From Variovorax sp. V213 (GTDB lineage Bacteria > Pseudomonadota > Gammaproteobacteria > Burkholderiales > Burkholderiaceae_C), in the NCBI RefSeq assembly GCF_041154455.1, contig NZ_AP028665.1, positions 496,001 to 560,000 on the forward strand: a DNA stretch of 64,000 bases, given 5' to 3'. The position numbers and the translations under genes are program-made. Positions 1 to 7,948 of this stretch are shown piece by piece. The notes under the pieces were generated by a model. It was given only the letters and a program-made list of their open reading frames with translations. It was not told where the DNA came from and did not search any database. Positions within the stretch are counted from its first letter, which is position 1; every line of letters starts with the position of its first letter.

Positions 1-1697
1 GCCCGCTGGTTCGCGCCCGACGACTTCCGCTCCTTCGGCCACCGCTCGCGGGTGATGCAGATGGGCTACGCGCCACCGACTGGGTGGGCAAGCCCATCAT
101 CGCCATCGTCAACACGTGGAGCGACGCCAACCAGTGCCATTCGCACTTCAAGCAGCGCGTCGACGACGTCAAGCGCGGCATCTTCCAGGCGGGCGGCTTT
201 CCGCTCGAACTGCCGGCCATCTCGCTGTCCGAGAGCATGGTCAAGCCGACCACCATGCTCTACCGCAACTTCCTGGCGATGGAAACCGAGGAGCTGCTGC
301 GCAGCCATCCGGTGGACGGCGCGGTGCTGATGGGCGGCTGCGACAAGACCACGCCGGGCCTCACGATGGGCGCGCTGAGCATGGGCCTGCCGTTCATCTA
401 CCTGCCGGCCGGGCCGATGCTGCGCGGCAACTGGCGGGGAAAGGTGCTCGGCTCGGGCTCGGACGCCTTCAAGTACTGGGACCAGCGCCGCGCCGGCCAG
501 CTCAGCGACCAGGCCTGGCAGGAGATGGAGGCCGGCATTGCGCGCAGCCATGGCACCTGCATGACCATGGGCACCGCGGCCACCATGATGGGCATTGCCG
601 AGGCCGTGGGCTTCACGCTGTCGGGCGCCTCGAGCATTCCCGCGGCCGACGCCAACCACGTGCGCATGAGCGCCGAATGCGGCCGCCGCATCGTCGAGAT
701 GGTGTGGGACGACCTGACGCCGGCGAAGATGCTCACGCGCGACAACTTCGAGAACGGCATCGCCTGCGCCATGGCGATGGGATGCAGCACCAACGCGATC
801 GTGCACCTGATCGCCATGTCGCGCCGCGCCGGCCATCCGGTCACGCTGGACGACTTCGATGCCGCGAGCCGCCGCGTGCCGGTCGTCGCCAACATCCGGC
901 CGAGCGGCGACACCTACCTGATGGAAGACTTCTTCTATGCGGGCGGCCTGCCCGCGATGCTGGAGCGCATCCGCGGCCACCTGAAGACCGAGGCGCGCAC
1001 GGTCAATGGCCGCACCATCGGGCAGAACATCGGGGGCGCGGAAGTCTTCAACGACGACGTGATCCGCCCGCTCGACAACCCCATCTATGCCGAAGGCGCG
1101 CTGGCCGTGCTGCGCGGCAACCTCGCACCCGACGGCGTGGTGATCAAGCCCAGCGCCTGCGCGCCGCATCTGCTGCAGCACACCGGGCGCGCGCTGGTGT
1201 TCGACGACTATCCCAGCCTGAAAGAAGCGGTGGACGACCCCTCGCTCGACGTGACCGGCGACGACATCCTGGTGCTGCGCAATGCCGGGCCGCGCGGCGC
1301 CGGCATGCCCGAGTGGGGCATGCTGCCGATCCCGACCAAGCTGCTGAAGCAGGGCGTGAAGGACATGCTGCGCCTGTCGGACGCGCGCATGAGCGGCACC
1401 AGCTACGGCGGCTGCCTGCTGCACTGCTCGCCCGAGTCGGCCGTCGGCGGGCCGCTGGCACTGGTCCGCACAGGCGACCGCATCCGCGTCGATGTGCCGC
1501 AGCGGCTCATTCACCTGGAAGTGAGCGACCAAGAACTGGCGCGCCGCAAGGCCGCGTGGACGCCGCCCGCGCCGCGCTACGAGCGCGGCTACGGCTGGAT
1601 GTTCGGCCGCCACATCCTGCAGGCCAACGAGGGCTGCGACTTCGACTTTCTCGAAACCGAATTCGGCCGGCCGGTGCCCGAGCCGGACATCTTCTGA
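1..1697 (+). CDS. IlvD/Edd-family sugar-acid dehydratase, 5' end outside window, apparent frameshift near base 72
   Basis: Family members use a [2Fe-2S] cluster to dehydrate sugar acids (or dihydroxy acids) to 2-keto-3-deoxy acids. Three cysteines fit the known cluster ligands of L-arabinonate-type dehydratases: in NQCHSHF (codon 135-137), GGCDKTTPG (339-341) and HGTCMTMG (558-560). The first codons (RWFAPDDFRSFGHRSR...MGYA) read in the frame of base 1, while everything after TDWVGKP reads in the frame of base 84. The junction GCG-CCA at 70-75 would be restored by one extra G, so either a one-base deletion or a sequence error is present. From base 84 there are 537 codons to TGA; with the visible N-terminal part the length is close to family norm. 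Followed 43 bases later by an RraA-like gene and then a Bug protein, so it probably heads a sugar-acid uptake and breakdown operon. The exact substrate cannot be read from sequence. Confidence 0.9.
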   Translation, partial: PLVRARRLPLLRPPLAGDADGLRATDWVGKPIIAIVNTWSDANQCHSHFKQRVDDVKRGIFQAGGFPLELPAISLSESMVKPTTMLYRNFLAMETEELLRSHPVDGAVLMGGCDKTTPGLTMGALSMGLPFIYLPAGPMLRGNWRGKVLGSGSDAFKYWDQRRAGQLSDQAWQEMEAGIARSHGTCMTMGTAATMMGIAEAVGFTLSGASSIPAADANHVRMSAECGRRIVEMVWDDLTPAKMLTRDNFENGIACAMAMGCSTNAIVHLIAMSRRAGHPVTLDDFDAASRRVPVVANIRPSGDTYLMEDFFYAGGLPAMLERIRGHLKTEARTVNGRTIGQNIGGAEVFNDDVIRPLDNPIYAEGALAVLRGNLAPDGVVIKPSACAPHLLQHTGRALVFDDYPSLKEAVDDPSLDVTGDDILVLRNAGPRGAGMPEWGMLPIPTKLLKQGVKDMLRLSDARMSGTSYGGCLLHCSPESAVGGPLALVRTGDRIRVDVPQRLIHLEVSDQELARRKAAWTPPAPRYERGYGWMFGRHILQANEGCDFDFLETEFGRPVPEPDIF

Positions 1698-1740
1698 AGA
1701 CCATTTGTTCGAACGAACGATCCAACCCACGGAGACCCAT

Positions 1741-2451
1741 GTGAATCCCCAGACCCGCGAGAAGCTGATGAAAGTCAGCACCGCCACGCTGTGCACGGCG
1801 CTGTTCAAGCGCGGACTGCGCAACCAGTTCATCCAGAACGTGCACCCGCTCAACCCCGCGCTGCCCAACATGGTGGGCGAGGCCTTCACGCTGCGCTACA
1901 TGCCCGCGCGAGAGGACCTGAACCCCATCACCGTGTTCAACGACCGCAACCATCCGCAGCGCCAGGCCGTGGAGCAGTGCCCCGTGGGCGCGGTGCTGCT
2001 GATGGACAGCCGCAAGGACGCCCGCGCCGCATCGGCCGGCGGCATCCTGGTGAGCCGTCTCATGAAGCGCGGCGCGGCCGGCGTGGTCACCGACGGCGGC
2101 TTTCGCGACAGCCCCGACATCGCCAAGCTCGGCTTTCCGGCGTACCACCAGCGCCCGAGCGCGCCGACCAACCTGACCTTGCACCAGGCCATCGACATCA
2201 ACGTGCCCATCGGCTGCGGCGACGTGGCCGTATGGCCGGGCGACGTGGTGGTGGGCGACGCCGAGGGCGTCATCGTGATTCCGGCGGACATTGCCGACGA
2301 GATCGCGGCCGAGGCCACCGAGATGACCGTGTTCGAAGACTTCGTGCAGGAGAAGGTGCTCGAAGGCCGCTCCATCCTCGGCCTCTATCCCCCGACCGAA
2401 GAGCAGAGCCGCACCGAGTTCGCCGCCTGGCGGCAGGCCCACGGCCGCTGA
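1741..2451 (+). CDS. RraA-like / 4-hydroxy-4-methyl-2-oxoglutarate aldolase-family protein
   Basis: The 236-residue product matches the RraA fold family. Enzymatic members cleave 4-hydroxy-4-methyl-2-oxoglutarate or decarboxylate oxaloacetate using a divalent metal. The diagnostic GGFRD segment (substrate Arg, metal-linked Asp) is present, as is the late GDVVVGDAEGVIVIP stretch. Start chosen at GTG 1741 because a GGAGA Shine-Dalgarno lies six to ten bases upstream; the overlapping ATG at 1739 is followed directly by a stop, and a TTG further upstream has no site. Between a sugar-acid dehydratase and a Bug-type binding protein, an aldolase or decarboxylase role in the same catabolic pathway is more likely than RNase E regulation. 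Substrate is inferred only at this level. Confidence 0.85.
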   Translation: MNPQTREKLMKVSTATLCTALFKRGLRNQFIQNVHPLNPALPNMVGEAFTLRYMPAREDLNPITVFNDRNHPQRQAVEQCPVGAVLLMDSRKDARAASAGGILVSRLMKRGAAGVVTDGGFRDSPDIAKLGFPAYHQRPSAPTNLTLHQAIDINVPIGCGDVAVWPGDVVVGDAEGVIVIPADIADEIAAEATEMTVFEDFVQEKVLEGRSILGLYPPTEEQSRTEFAAWRQAHGR

Positions 2452-2492
2452 GAGCCCGCCTTTACCCGACACCGACAAAGAGAGACAACACC

Positions 2493-3482
2493 ATGCCCTT
2501 CATCCAGCGCGCCGCGCGGCTGCTGTTCGCCGCATCCGCCTTCGCACTTGCACCCGCCGTGGCGCTGGCACAGGCCGAATGGCCCGCCGCCAAGACCATC
2601 ACCTACGTCGTGCCCTTCACGGCCGGCGGCTCGACCGACATCGTCGGCCGCATCCTGGCCAACAAGCTGCAGGAGAGTCTTCACCAGTCGGTGGTGGTGG
2701 ACAACAAGCCCGGGCAGGCCGGCGGCATCGGCGCCGCCTACGTCGCCAAGGCCGCGCCCGACGGCTACACGCTGTTCGGCGGCACCATCAGCACGCACGC
2801 CATCAATGCCAGCCTCTACAAGAAGCTGCCCTACGACCCGATGAAGGACTTCGAGCCCGTGTCGCTGGTCGGGCGGCTGCCCAACGTGCTGATCGTCAAC
2901 AGCCAGCTCGGCGTGAACTCGGTGGCCGAGCTGATCGCGCTGCTGAAGAAGGACGAATCCAAGCGCACCTTCGCTTCGTCAGGTGCCGGCACCTCGACGC
3001 ACCTGGCGGGCGAAATGTTCGCCGACATGATCGGCGTGAAGCTCACGCACGTGCCGTACAAGGGCACGCCGCCCGCCATGACCGATGTCGCCTCGGGCCT
3101 GGTGCCCTTCATGTTCGACCAGGTGACCGCCGCGCTGCCGCTGGTCAAGAGCGGCAAGCTGAAGCTGCTGGCCGTCACCACCGGCAAGCGCATTGCGCTG
3201 GTGCCCGAGTTGCCGACCATGATCGAATCCGGCGTGCCCGGTTTCGAGATGTCGTCATGGCAGGCGGTCTATGCGCCCAAGGGTACGCCCAAGCCCATCA
3301 TCCAGCGCCTGAATGCCGAGATCGTGAAAGCCCTCAAGCAGCCCGACGTGCAGGCCAAGCTCTCCGGCCAGCTGGCCATGGACATCGCCGCCAGCACGCC
3401 CGAGGAACTGCGCGACCACATGGCCCGCGAGATTCCGCGCTGGGCCGAGCTGGTGAAGAAGTCGGGCGCGACCGCGGATTGA
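2493..3482 (+). CDS. Bug-family (tripartite tricarboxylate transporter) periplasmic binding protein
   Basis: 329 residues with a Sec signal peptide (hydrophobic stretch ending AVALAQA around residue 29) and the Bug signature order: VVPFTAGGSTDIVGR near the N-terminus, VVDNKPGQAGGIGAAYVAKAAPDGY fragments, a VPYKG motif and LPT..ESGVPGFE. Bug proteins bind carboxylic acids in the periplasm; many are orphans that lack adjacent TctAB membrane genes, as here. It follows the dehydratase and RraA-like genes by 41 bases in the same direction, so its ligand is probably the sugar acid or hydroxy acid those enzymes use. It ends 18 bases before the convergent LysR gene. Confidence 0.92.
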   Translation: MPFIQRAARLLFAASAFALAPAVALAQAEWPAAKTITYVVPFTAGGSTDIVGRILANKLQESLHQSVVVDNKPGQAGGIGAAYVAKAAPDGYTLFGGTISTHAINASLYKKLPYDPMKDFEPVSLVGRLPNVLIVNSQLGVNSVAELIALLKKDESKRTFASSGAGTSTHLAGEMFADMIGVKLTHVPYKGTPPAMTDVASGLVPFMFDQVTAALPLVKSGKLKLLAVTTGKRIALVPELPTMIESGVPGFEMSSWQAVYAPKGTPKPIIQRLNAEIVKALKQPDVQAKLSGQLAMDIAASTPEELRDHMAREIPRWAELVKKSGATAD

Positions 3483-3500
3483 CGGGGCGTTGCCGGTCTT

Positions 3501-4382
3501 CTAGCCGTTCAGTACGAGAGACCCCTGCGGATATTGCGCGCACATGAATTCGACGAACGCCCGAACCTTTGGCGCGGGAAGTCGCCTCGATGTGTGCAGG
3601 ACCCAGAGCGCGGCCTCCACGCCCGACACCACGCCCCACTGAACCAGCTCTCCGCGCGTCAACTGGTTCCACGCGATGGACTGCGGTATCAGGGCGGCGC
3701 CGGCGCCAGCGACCGCAGCGTCGCGAATCATCAGGAACGAGGAAAGCCTGAGCCTGGGGATCGGCTCCACGACCAGGCGTCCATCGTCGAGCGTCCAATT
3801 GCCGGTTTGGAAGTTTGTTGAGACGATGCCCGGAACCGGGCTGACCTTGCCCTTGCCTGGCTTTGGCACGGGCACGGAGGGCGCGGCCACGACCACGAGC
3901 CGGTCCTTGGCGAAGCACCGGCCCACAAGGCTGCTGTCCGGGGCTGGATTGATCCGGATCGCGGCATCGAACTGCTCCTCGACGAGGTCGACCAGGCGAT
4001 CGTCCGCCACCACCTCGCACGTGACCTCGGGGTAAGCCGCGCAGAACCCGGCGCAGATGCGGCCCATCGCCAGCTGCGAGAACAGCACCGGGGAAGCGAC
4101 ACGCAAACGCCCGCGCGGAACCGACAAGCCCTCGCGCGCGGAAGTCATCGCATCAGCCACCTCGTGCATGGGCCCTTCGGTGCGATCCATCAGCATCTGG
4201 CCGGCTTCCGTGAGCTTGAGCCCGCGGGCGCTGCGCTCGATGAGCCGCACGCCGAGCTGCTCTTCCAGCTCTGCAATGCGCCGGGACAGGGTCGCCTTCG
4301 ATCTCCCGCTCGCGCGGCTTGCCTTTCCGAGGCCGCCATGGGTTGCGACCAGTGCGAAGTCATTCAATGCGTTCAGGTCCAT
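3501..4382 (-). CDS. LysR-family transcriptional regulator
   Basis: 293 residues. An N-terminal winged helix-turn-helix (about residues 3-62, with KATLSRRIAELEEQLGVRLIER) is followed by a periplasmic-binding-like effector domain. The short HTH and the CRP/AaeR-like effector domain suit the LysR subgroup that commonly sits beside quinone oxidoreductases. Start is the ATG whose product begins MDLNALNDF; longer upstream starts would overlap the divergent promoter. It diverges from the oxidoreductase at 4485 with 102 bases between, and a perfect 7-bp-arm palindrome sits in that gap, so it most likely controls that gene and its own expression. Effector unknown. Confidence 0.93.
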   Translation of the reverse strand: MDLNALNDFALVATHGGLGKASRASGRSKATLSRRIAELEEQLGVRLIERSARGLKLTEAGQMLMDRTEGPMHEVADAMTSAREGLSVPRGRLRVASPVLFSQLAMGRICAGFCAAYPEVTCEVVADDRLVDLVEEQFDAAIRINPAPDSSLVGRCFAKDRLVVVAAPSVPVPKPGKGKVSPVPGIVSTNFQTGNWTLDDGRLVVEPIPRLRLSSFLMIRDAAVAGAGAALIPQSIAWNQLTRGELVQWGVVSGVEAALWVLHTSRRLPAPKVRAFVEFMCAQYPQGSLVLNG

Positions 4383-4415
4383 GTGTTCCGTATTTGAAAC
4401 GATGTGTCTTAATTT

Positions 4416-4440
4416 TTGCATCTTCGTTTTACTGATGCAA
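4416..4440. promoter_or_regulatory. Candidate LysR operator, TTGCATC-N11-GATGCAA
   Basis: A perfect inverted repeat with 7-base arms separated by 11 bases lies between the divergent LysR gene (start 4382) and oxidoreductase gene (start 4485). The T-N11-A core geometry is the one expected for LysR-type regulators. It lies 34 bases from the LysR start and 45 from the oxidoreductase start. Functional assignment is inference; the palindrome itself is direct. Confidence 0.7.
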
Positions 4441-4484
4441 CGGCCTATCTTCTCCTCATCGCAACTTCGACAAGAGGAATTGAA

Positions 4485-5420
4485 ATGACCACCACGCAAC
4501 GCGCCGTGCTGATCCGCGCCTATGGCGGTGTGGCCGCCGCCGAGGTCGCGCAGATCGCAAGGCCCGCAGCCGGACGGGGCCAGGTCCTGGTCCGCGTTCG
4601 GGCCGCCGGTGTGAACGGCATCGACTGGAAAGTCCGCGAAGGCTTCGTCCGGGAGGCTTTCCCGCTTCAACTGCCCGCCGTGCTGGGGATCGAGCTTGCG
4701 GGTGTCGTCGAGGCACTCGGCCCCGGCGCCTCGCGCTTTCGCGTGGGCGATCGCGTCATGGGGCCGCTCGGCGGGCTGGGTGCCTATGCCGACTTCGTGG
4801 CAGTCGACGAGGCCAACCTGGTGCGCACGCCGCAAGGCCTGGACGATGTGCACGCGGCCGCCGTGCCTGTAGCGGCCGTGGCAGGCTGGCACAGCTTGCA
4901 CCACGCGGGTCCGATCGCCGCAGGTCAGCGAATCCTGATTCACGGCGCAGCGGGAGGCCTGGGCGGCTATGCGGTGCAGTACGCCAAGCGGGCAGGCGCC
5001 GTGGTCTTCGCCACGGCGTCGACCGCGCACGTCGAGTACGTGCGCAGCCTGGGCGCGGACCACGTGATCGACTACCGGACCGAACGCTTCGAATCGGTCG
5101 CGCGGGACATCGACCTGGTGCTCGACTACGTCGGCGGCGAAGTGCTCGATCGCTCGTGGCAGGTGCTGACGAAGGACGGTGCGATCGTCGGCACGTCCTC
5201 GCCCGACATCCTTGCCCGCACGCCCCCCGGCCGTCGCGGACTGTGGTTCATGAACAAGCCGGACGCAGCCCTGCTGGAACGGCTGGCGGAGGAGATCGCC
5301 CAAGGCACGCTGATCTCGAAGCTCGGCGAAGTCGTGGGTTTCGACGACATCCCCGCGGCCATCGAACGCAATCGCACAGACCCTCGCATCGGCAAGGTCG
5401 TCGCGGACTTCTCGCGCTGA
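4485..5420 (+). CDS. NADP-dependent quinone-oxidoreductase-like MDR protein
   Basis: 311-residue medium-chain dehydrogenase/reductase. The N-terminal GroES-like part has GVNGIDWKVREG, typical of the zinc-free QOR branch; no structural or catalytic zinc cysteines are present. The Rossmann nucleotide motif HGAAGGLGGYAVQ lies near residues 152-164, and DHVIDYRTE and KVVADF follow in the expected order. Such enzymes reduce quinones or enones with NADPH. ATG 4485 is preceded by GAGGA at the right distance. The gene is divergent from a LysR regulator and is followed 62 bases later by an NmrA-like gene, suggesting a small inducible electrophile or quinone response operon. Confidence 0.9.
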   Translation: MTTTQRAVLIRAYGGVAAAEVAQIARPAAGRGQVLVRVRAAGVNGIDWKVREGFVREAFPLQLPAVLGIELAGVVEALGPGASRFRVGDRVMGPLGGLGAYADFVAVDEANLVRTPQGLDDVHAAAVPVAAVAGWHSLHHAGPIAAGQRILIHGAAGGLGGYAVQYAKRAGAVVFATASTAHVEYVRSLGADHVIDYRTERFESVARDIDLVLDYVGGEVLDRSWQVLTKDGAIVGTSSPDILARTPPGRRGLWFMNKPDAALLERLAEEIAQGTLISKLGEVVGFDDIPAAIERNRTDPRIGKVVADFSR

Positions 5421-5482
5421 TCGATCTCGCTACCCCTTTGCCCCCCTTCAACCCGTTTTCCCTCAACCACCTGGAGATTTCC

Positions 5483-6352
5483 ATGAGCATTCTCGTCACC
5501 GGTGCCACCGGCACCATCGGTTCCCTCGTCGTCCAAGGCCTGGCCAGCGCCGGCGCCGAAGTCAGCGCCTTCGTTCGCACCCCCGGAAAGCAAAGTTTTC
5601 CGGCCGGCGTCAAGGAGGTCGTCGGCGACCTGACCGACGTGCCCTCATTGCGCGCGGCACTGTCGTCGGTGCGCACGCTGTTCCTGCTGAACGCCGTCAC
5701 GCCCGACGAAGTGACCCAAGCCCTTGTCGCGCTGAACCTGGCGCGCGAGGCTGGCATCGAGCGCATCGTCTATCTGTCGGTCATCCATGCGGACAAGTTC
5801 ACCGATGTGCCGCATTTCACGGGCAAGCACACGGTCGAGCGAATGATCGAGAGCCTCGACATCCCGGCGACCATCCTTCGGCCGGCCTACTTCATGCAGA
5901 ACGAGCGCATGGTGCAGCAGGTGATCCAGGGCTACGGCGTCTACCCGATGCCGATCGGTTCCACGGGCGTGGCGATGATCGATGCGCGAGACATCGCCGA
6001 CACCGCCGTCGCCGAACTGTTGCGCCGCGACCGCGCGTCCGCGCCGTCACCGCGCGTGACGCTGGAGCTGGTCGGGCCCGAGCCGCTGACCGGAGTGTCG
6101 GTGGCCAGGATCTGGAGTGCCGCGCTCGGCCGCGAAGTGGCTTACGGCGGAGACGACGTGGCGGCCTTCGAAACACAGATGGCCGCGTTGGGACCGTCCT
6201 GGCTGGCCTACGACATGCGCCTGATGATGGCCGGGATTCAGAAGTTCGGCATGCACGGTGCGGACGGCGCAGCGGATCGCCTGCAGGCCATGCTCGGGCG
6301 TCCTCTGCGCACGTACAGCGACTTCGTCAAGGAGGCCGTTGCCGCGTCGTAG
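5483..6352 (+). CDS. NmrA/QOR2-like NAD(P)-binding atypical SDR
   Basis: 289 residues beginning with the Rossmann motif GATGTIG (residues 7-13), followed by an acidic/charged VFVRT-type segment (SAFVRTP) that favours NADP. No SDR catalytic Tyr-x-x-x-Lys pair is apparent in the usual place, which is normal for NmrA-like proteins that act as redox sensors or quinone reductases. GGAG lies seven bases before ATG 5483. It shares direction with the MDR gene upstream and converges on the MarR gene downstream (91 bases between stops). Confidence 0.88.
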   Translation: MSILVTGATGTIGSLVVQGLASAGAEVSAFVRTPGKQSFPAGVKEVVGDLTDVPSLRAALSSVRTLFLLNAVTPDEVTQALVALNLAREAGIERIVYLSVIHADKFTDVPHFTGKHTVERMIESLDIPATILRPAYFMQNERMVQQVIQGYGVYPMPIGSTGVAMIDARDIADTAVAELLRRDRASAPSPRVTLELVGPEPLTGVSVARIWSAALGREVAYGGDDVAAFETQMAALGPSWLAYDMRLMMAGIQKFGMHGADGAADRLQAMLGRPLRTYSDFVKEAVAAS

Positions 6353-6442
6353 GCGGCGCGGGGCTCCATCGCCGCCGCCATCCGCCTCGACAGGGTCGAG
6401 CGTCGGAGGAACTCTATCTGCACTCGCTGGGCGCGGCGGAGA

Positions 6443-6970
6443 TCATCGACCTTTGTATACGGCCAGAAACGCATCGGAAGACACCTGATCGGCCAAGGCT
6501 CTCAATTTCGCAGCCGAGTCGGGACCTAGCACGGCCTCCACCCGGTCGTTGGCTGCGGCCCAGTGCACCACGGCTTCTGAAAGCCGGGTCTTGCCCAGCG
6601 GGGTGAGAACGCCGTGCTTGGTCCGCCGGTCCTTGGCGTCCTGACGCAATTCGACCATGCCATCACGCACCAGCGGCCGCAGCGCATGGGTGAGGGCCGA
6701 AAGCTGGATCGCGAGCCGGCTCGCCAGATCCTGCAGCGTGGGTCCTTGTTGATCAGGACCCGTGAGCTTGTGTATTTCTGCCATGAGCCCGAGCTGCGTG
6801 GCCTTGAGGTCCAGCGGCGCCAGCGCTTCGTCGTACAGCTGGCCGAGCCGGCGGGCCGCAAGGCGCAGTGCCGTGTTCGTGCAGACGCGTCCGCCCAGGA
6901 TGTCCTGCTCATGCTCGGCCAGCCCGTCAAGGCTGTTTTTCGCATCGGCAGGATTGGTGGTGATTCCCAT
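6443..6970 (-). CDS. MarR-family transcriptional regulator
   Basis: 175 residues with a winged helix domain at roughly residues 55-125 (LGLMAEIHKL...TLQDLASRLAIQLSALTHALRPLVRDGMVE, then the wing DAKDRRTKHGVLT with the DxRxK/R signature). MarR dimers usually repress a divergent gene and release on binding phenolics, oxidants or electrophiles. It diverges from the SDR at 7081 with 110 bases between that hold two identical palindromes. A cysteine in the N-terminal arm (VCTN, near residue 31) could be redox sensitive; that is speculation. Confidence 0.92.
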   Translation of the reverse strand: MGITTNPADAKNSLDGLAEHEQDILGGRVCTNTALRLAARRLGQLYDEALAPLDLKATQLGLMAEIHKLTGPDQQGPTLQDLASRLAIQLSALTHALRPLVRDGMVELRQDAKDRRTKHGVLTPLGKTRLSEAVVHWAAANDRVEAVLGPDSAAKLRALADQVSSDAFLAVYKGR

Positions 6971-7011
6971 GATTCGAAAATGGTTGAGTGCCGCACTATC
7001 GGCAAGCGGCG

Positions 7012-7061
7012 TTTGATCAAACCTACATTTGAGCCCTCAACTTTTTTAGTTGAGCCCTCAA
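7012..7061. promoter_or_regulatory. Candidate MarR operator region: two TTGAG-CC-CTCAA palindromes plus TTTGATCAAA
   Basis: Two identical 12-base near-palindromes (TTGAGCCCTCAA) occupy 7029-7040 and 7050-7061, spaced 21 bases apart, so two dimers would sit on one face of the helix. A perfect 10-base palindrome TTTGATCAAA lies just upstream at 7012-7021. The second copy is 20 bases before the SDR start codon, a position suited to repression. Use by the adjacent MarR protein is inferred. Confidence 0.7.
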
Positions 7062-7080
7062 TTTTATTCGAAAGCCGTCA

Positions 7081-7881
7081 ATGACAATTCCCAGCTCCAA
7101 GAAAGTCGCCCTTGTCACCGGGGCTTCCTCCGGCATCGGCGCCGTCTATGCGGATCGCCTCGCGGCGCGCGGATACGACCTGATTCTGGTCGCCCGGCGC
7201 GCCGACCGCCTGGAAGCGCTTTGCGCGCAGGTCTCGAAGGCGCACGGTATCAAAGCCGAAGCGATCGTGGCCGATCTGACCCAGGACGAGGACCTGGCGC
7301 GGATCGAGACGATTCTGTCCACCAACGCCGACGTGCGCGTCCTGGTGAACAACGCCGGCATCGCGCGGCTCGGACCGGTGGCCCAGAGGTCCGCAGGCGA
7401 CGCGCTGTCCCAGATCGCGCTCAACATCACGGCACTGACGCGCCTGACCCAAGCGGTCGTGCCGGCCTTCATCGCGCGAAAAGAGGGGGTGATCATCAAC
7501 ATCGCTTCCGTGCTGGCCATCCATTCGCTGCCCATCAGCGCCGTCTACAGCGGCACCAAGGCCTTCGTGCTGCAGTACAGCCGAGGCCTGCAGGAAGAGC
7601 TGGTCGGCACCGGCGTGAAGGTCCAGCTGGTCCTGCCGGCCTCGACAGCCACCGAGATCTGGGATCTGTCGGGCGTTCCGCTGGCTGCCCTCAACAAGGA
7701 CGCCTTGATGACGACCGAGCACATGGTCGATGCGGCGCTTGCGGGATGGGACCAGGGCGAAGCGATCACGTGGCCCTCGGTCGCCGATGCGGCGCTGTGG
7801 GGAAAGTACGAGGCAGCCCGCTCCGAACTTTTCGCGGCCACCCAGGTTGGAACGCCGGCCCCGCGCTACCGGATCGGCTGA
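7081..7881 (+). CDS. Classical short-chain dehydrogenase/reductase
   Basis: 266 residues with TGASSGIG at 13-20, NNAG, and the catalytic set Ser143, Tyr156, Lys160 (YSGTK). The ARRADRLEAL segment after the second beta strand favours NADPH. It belongs to the DltE/YqjQ-like branch of unassigned oxidoreductases. Shine-Dalgarno is weak (GAAAG). It diverges from the MarR gene and is followed 67 bases later by an Old Yellow Enzyme in the same direction; both are plausible targets of the MarR protein. Confidence 0.92.
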   Translation: MTIPSSKKVALVTGASSGIGAVYADRLAARGYDLILVARRADRLEALCAQVSKAHGIKAEAIVADLTQDEDLARIETILSTNADVRVLVNNAGIARLGPVAQRSAGDALSQIALNITALTRLTQAVVPAFIARKEGVIINIASVLAIHSLPISAVYSGTKAFVLQYSRGLQEELVGTGVKVQLVLPASTATEIWDLSGVPLAALNKDALMTTEHMVDAALAGWDQGEAITWPSVADAALWGKYEAARSELFAATQVGTPAPRYRIG

Positions 7882-7948
7882 GCCTGCCAGGCCGAGGCCA
7901 CGCCATCACTTTTCTCTCTTTTTCCATCCGATTTTTTCAGGACAGCCC

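Noticed and set aside
66..1889. 607-codon open frame on the minus strand
   Set aside because: Antisense mirror of the dehydratase gene; GC-rich codon bias opens the opposite frames. Composition is Ala/Arg/His-rich with no family motif.
4880..4900. TGGCAC...TTGC resembling a sigma-54 promoter
   Set aside because: The spacing is three bases instead of five, and it lies inside the MDR coding sequence.
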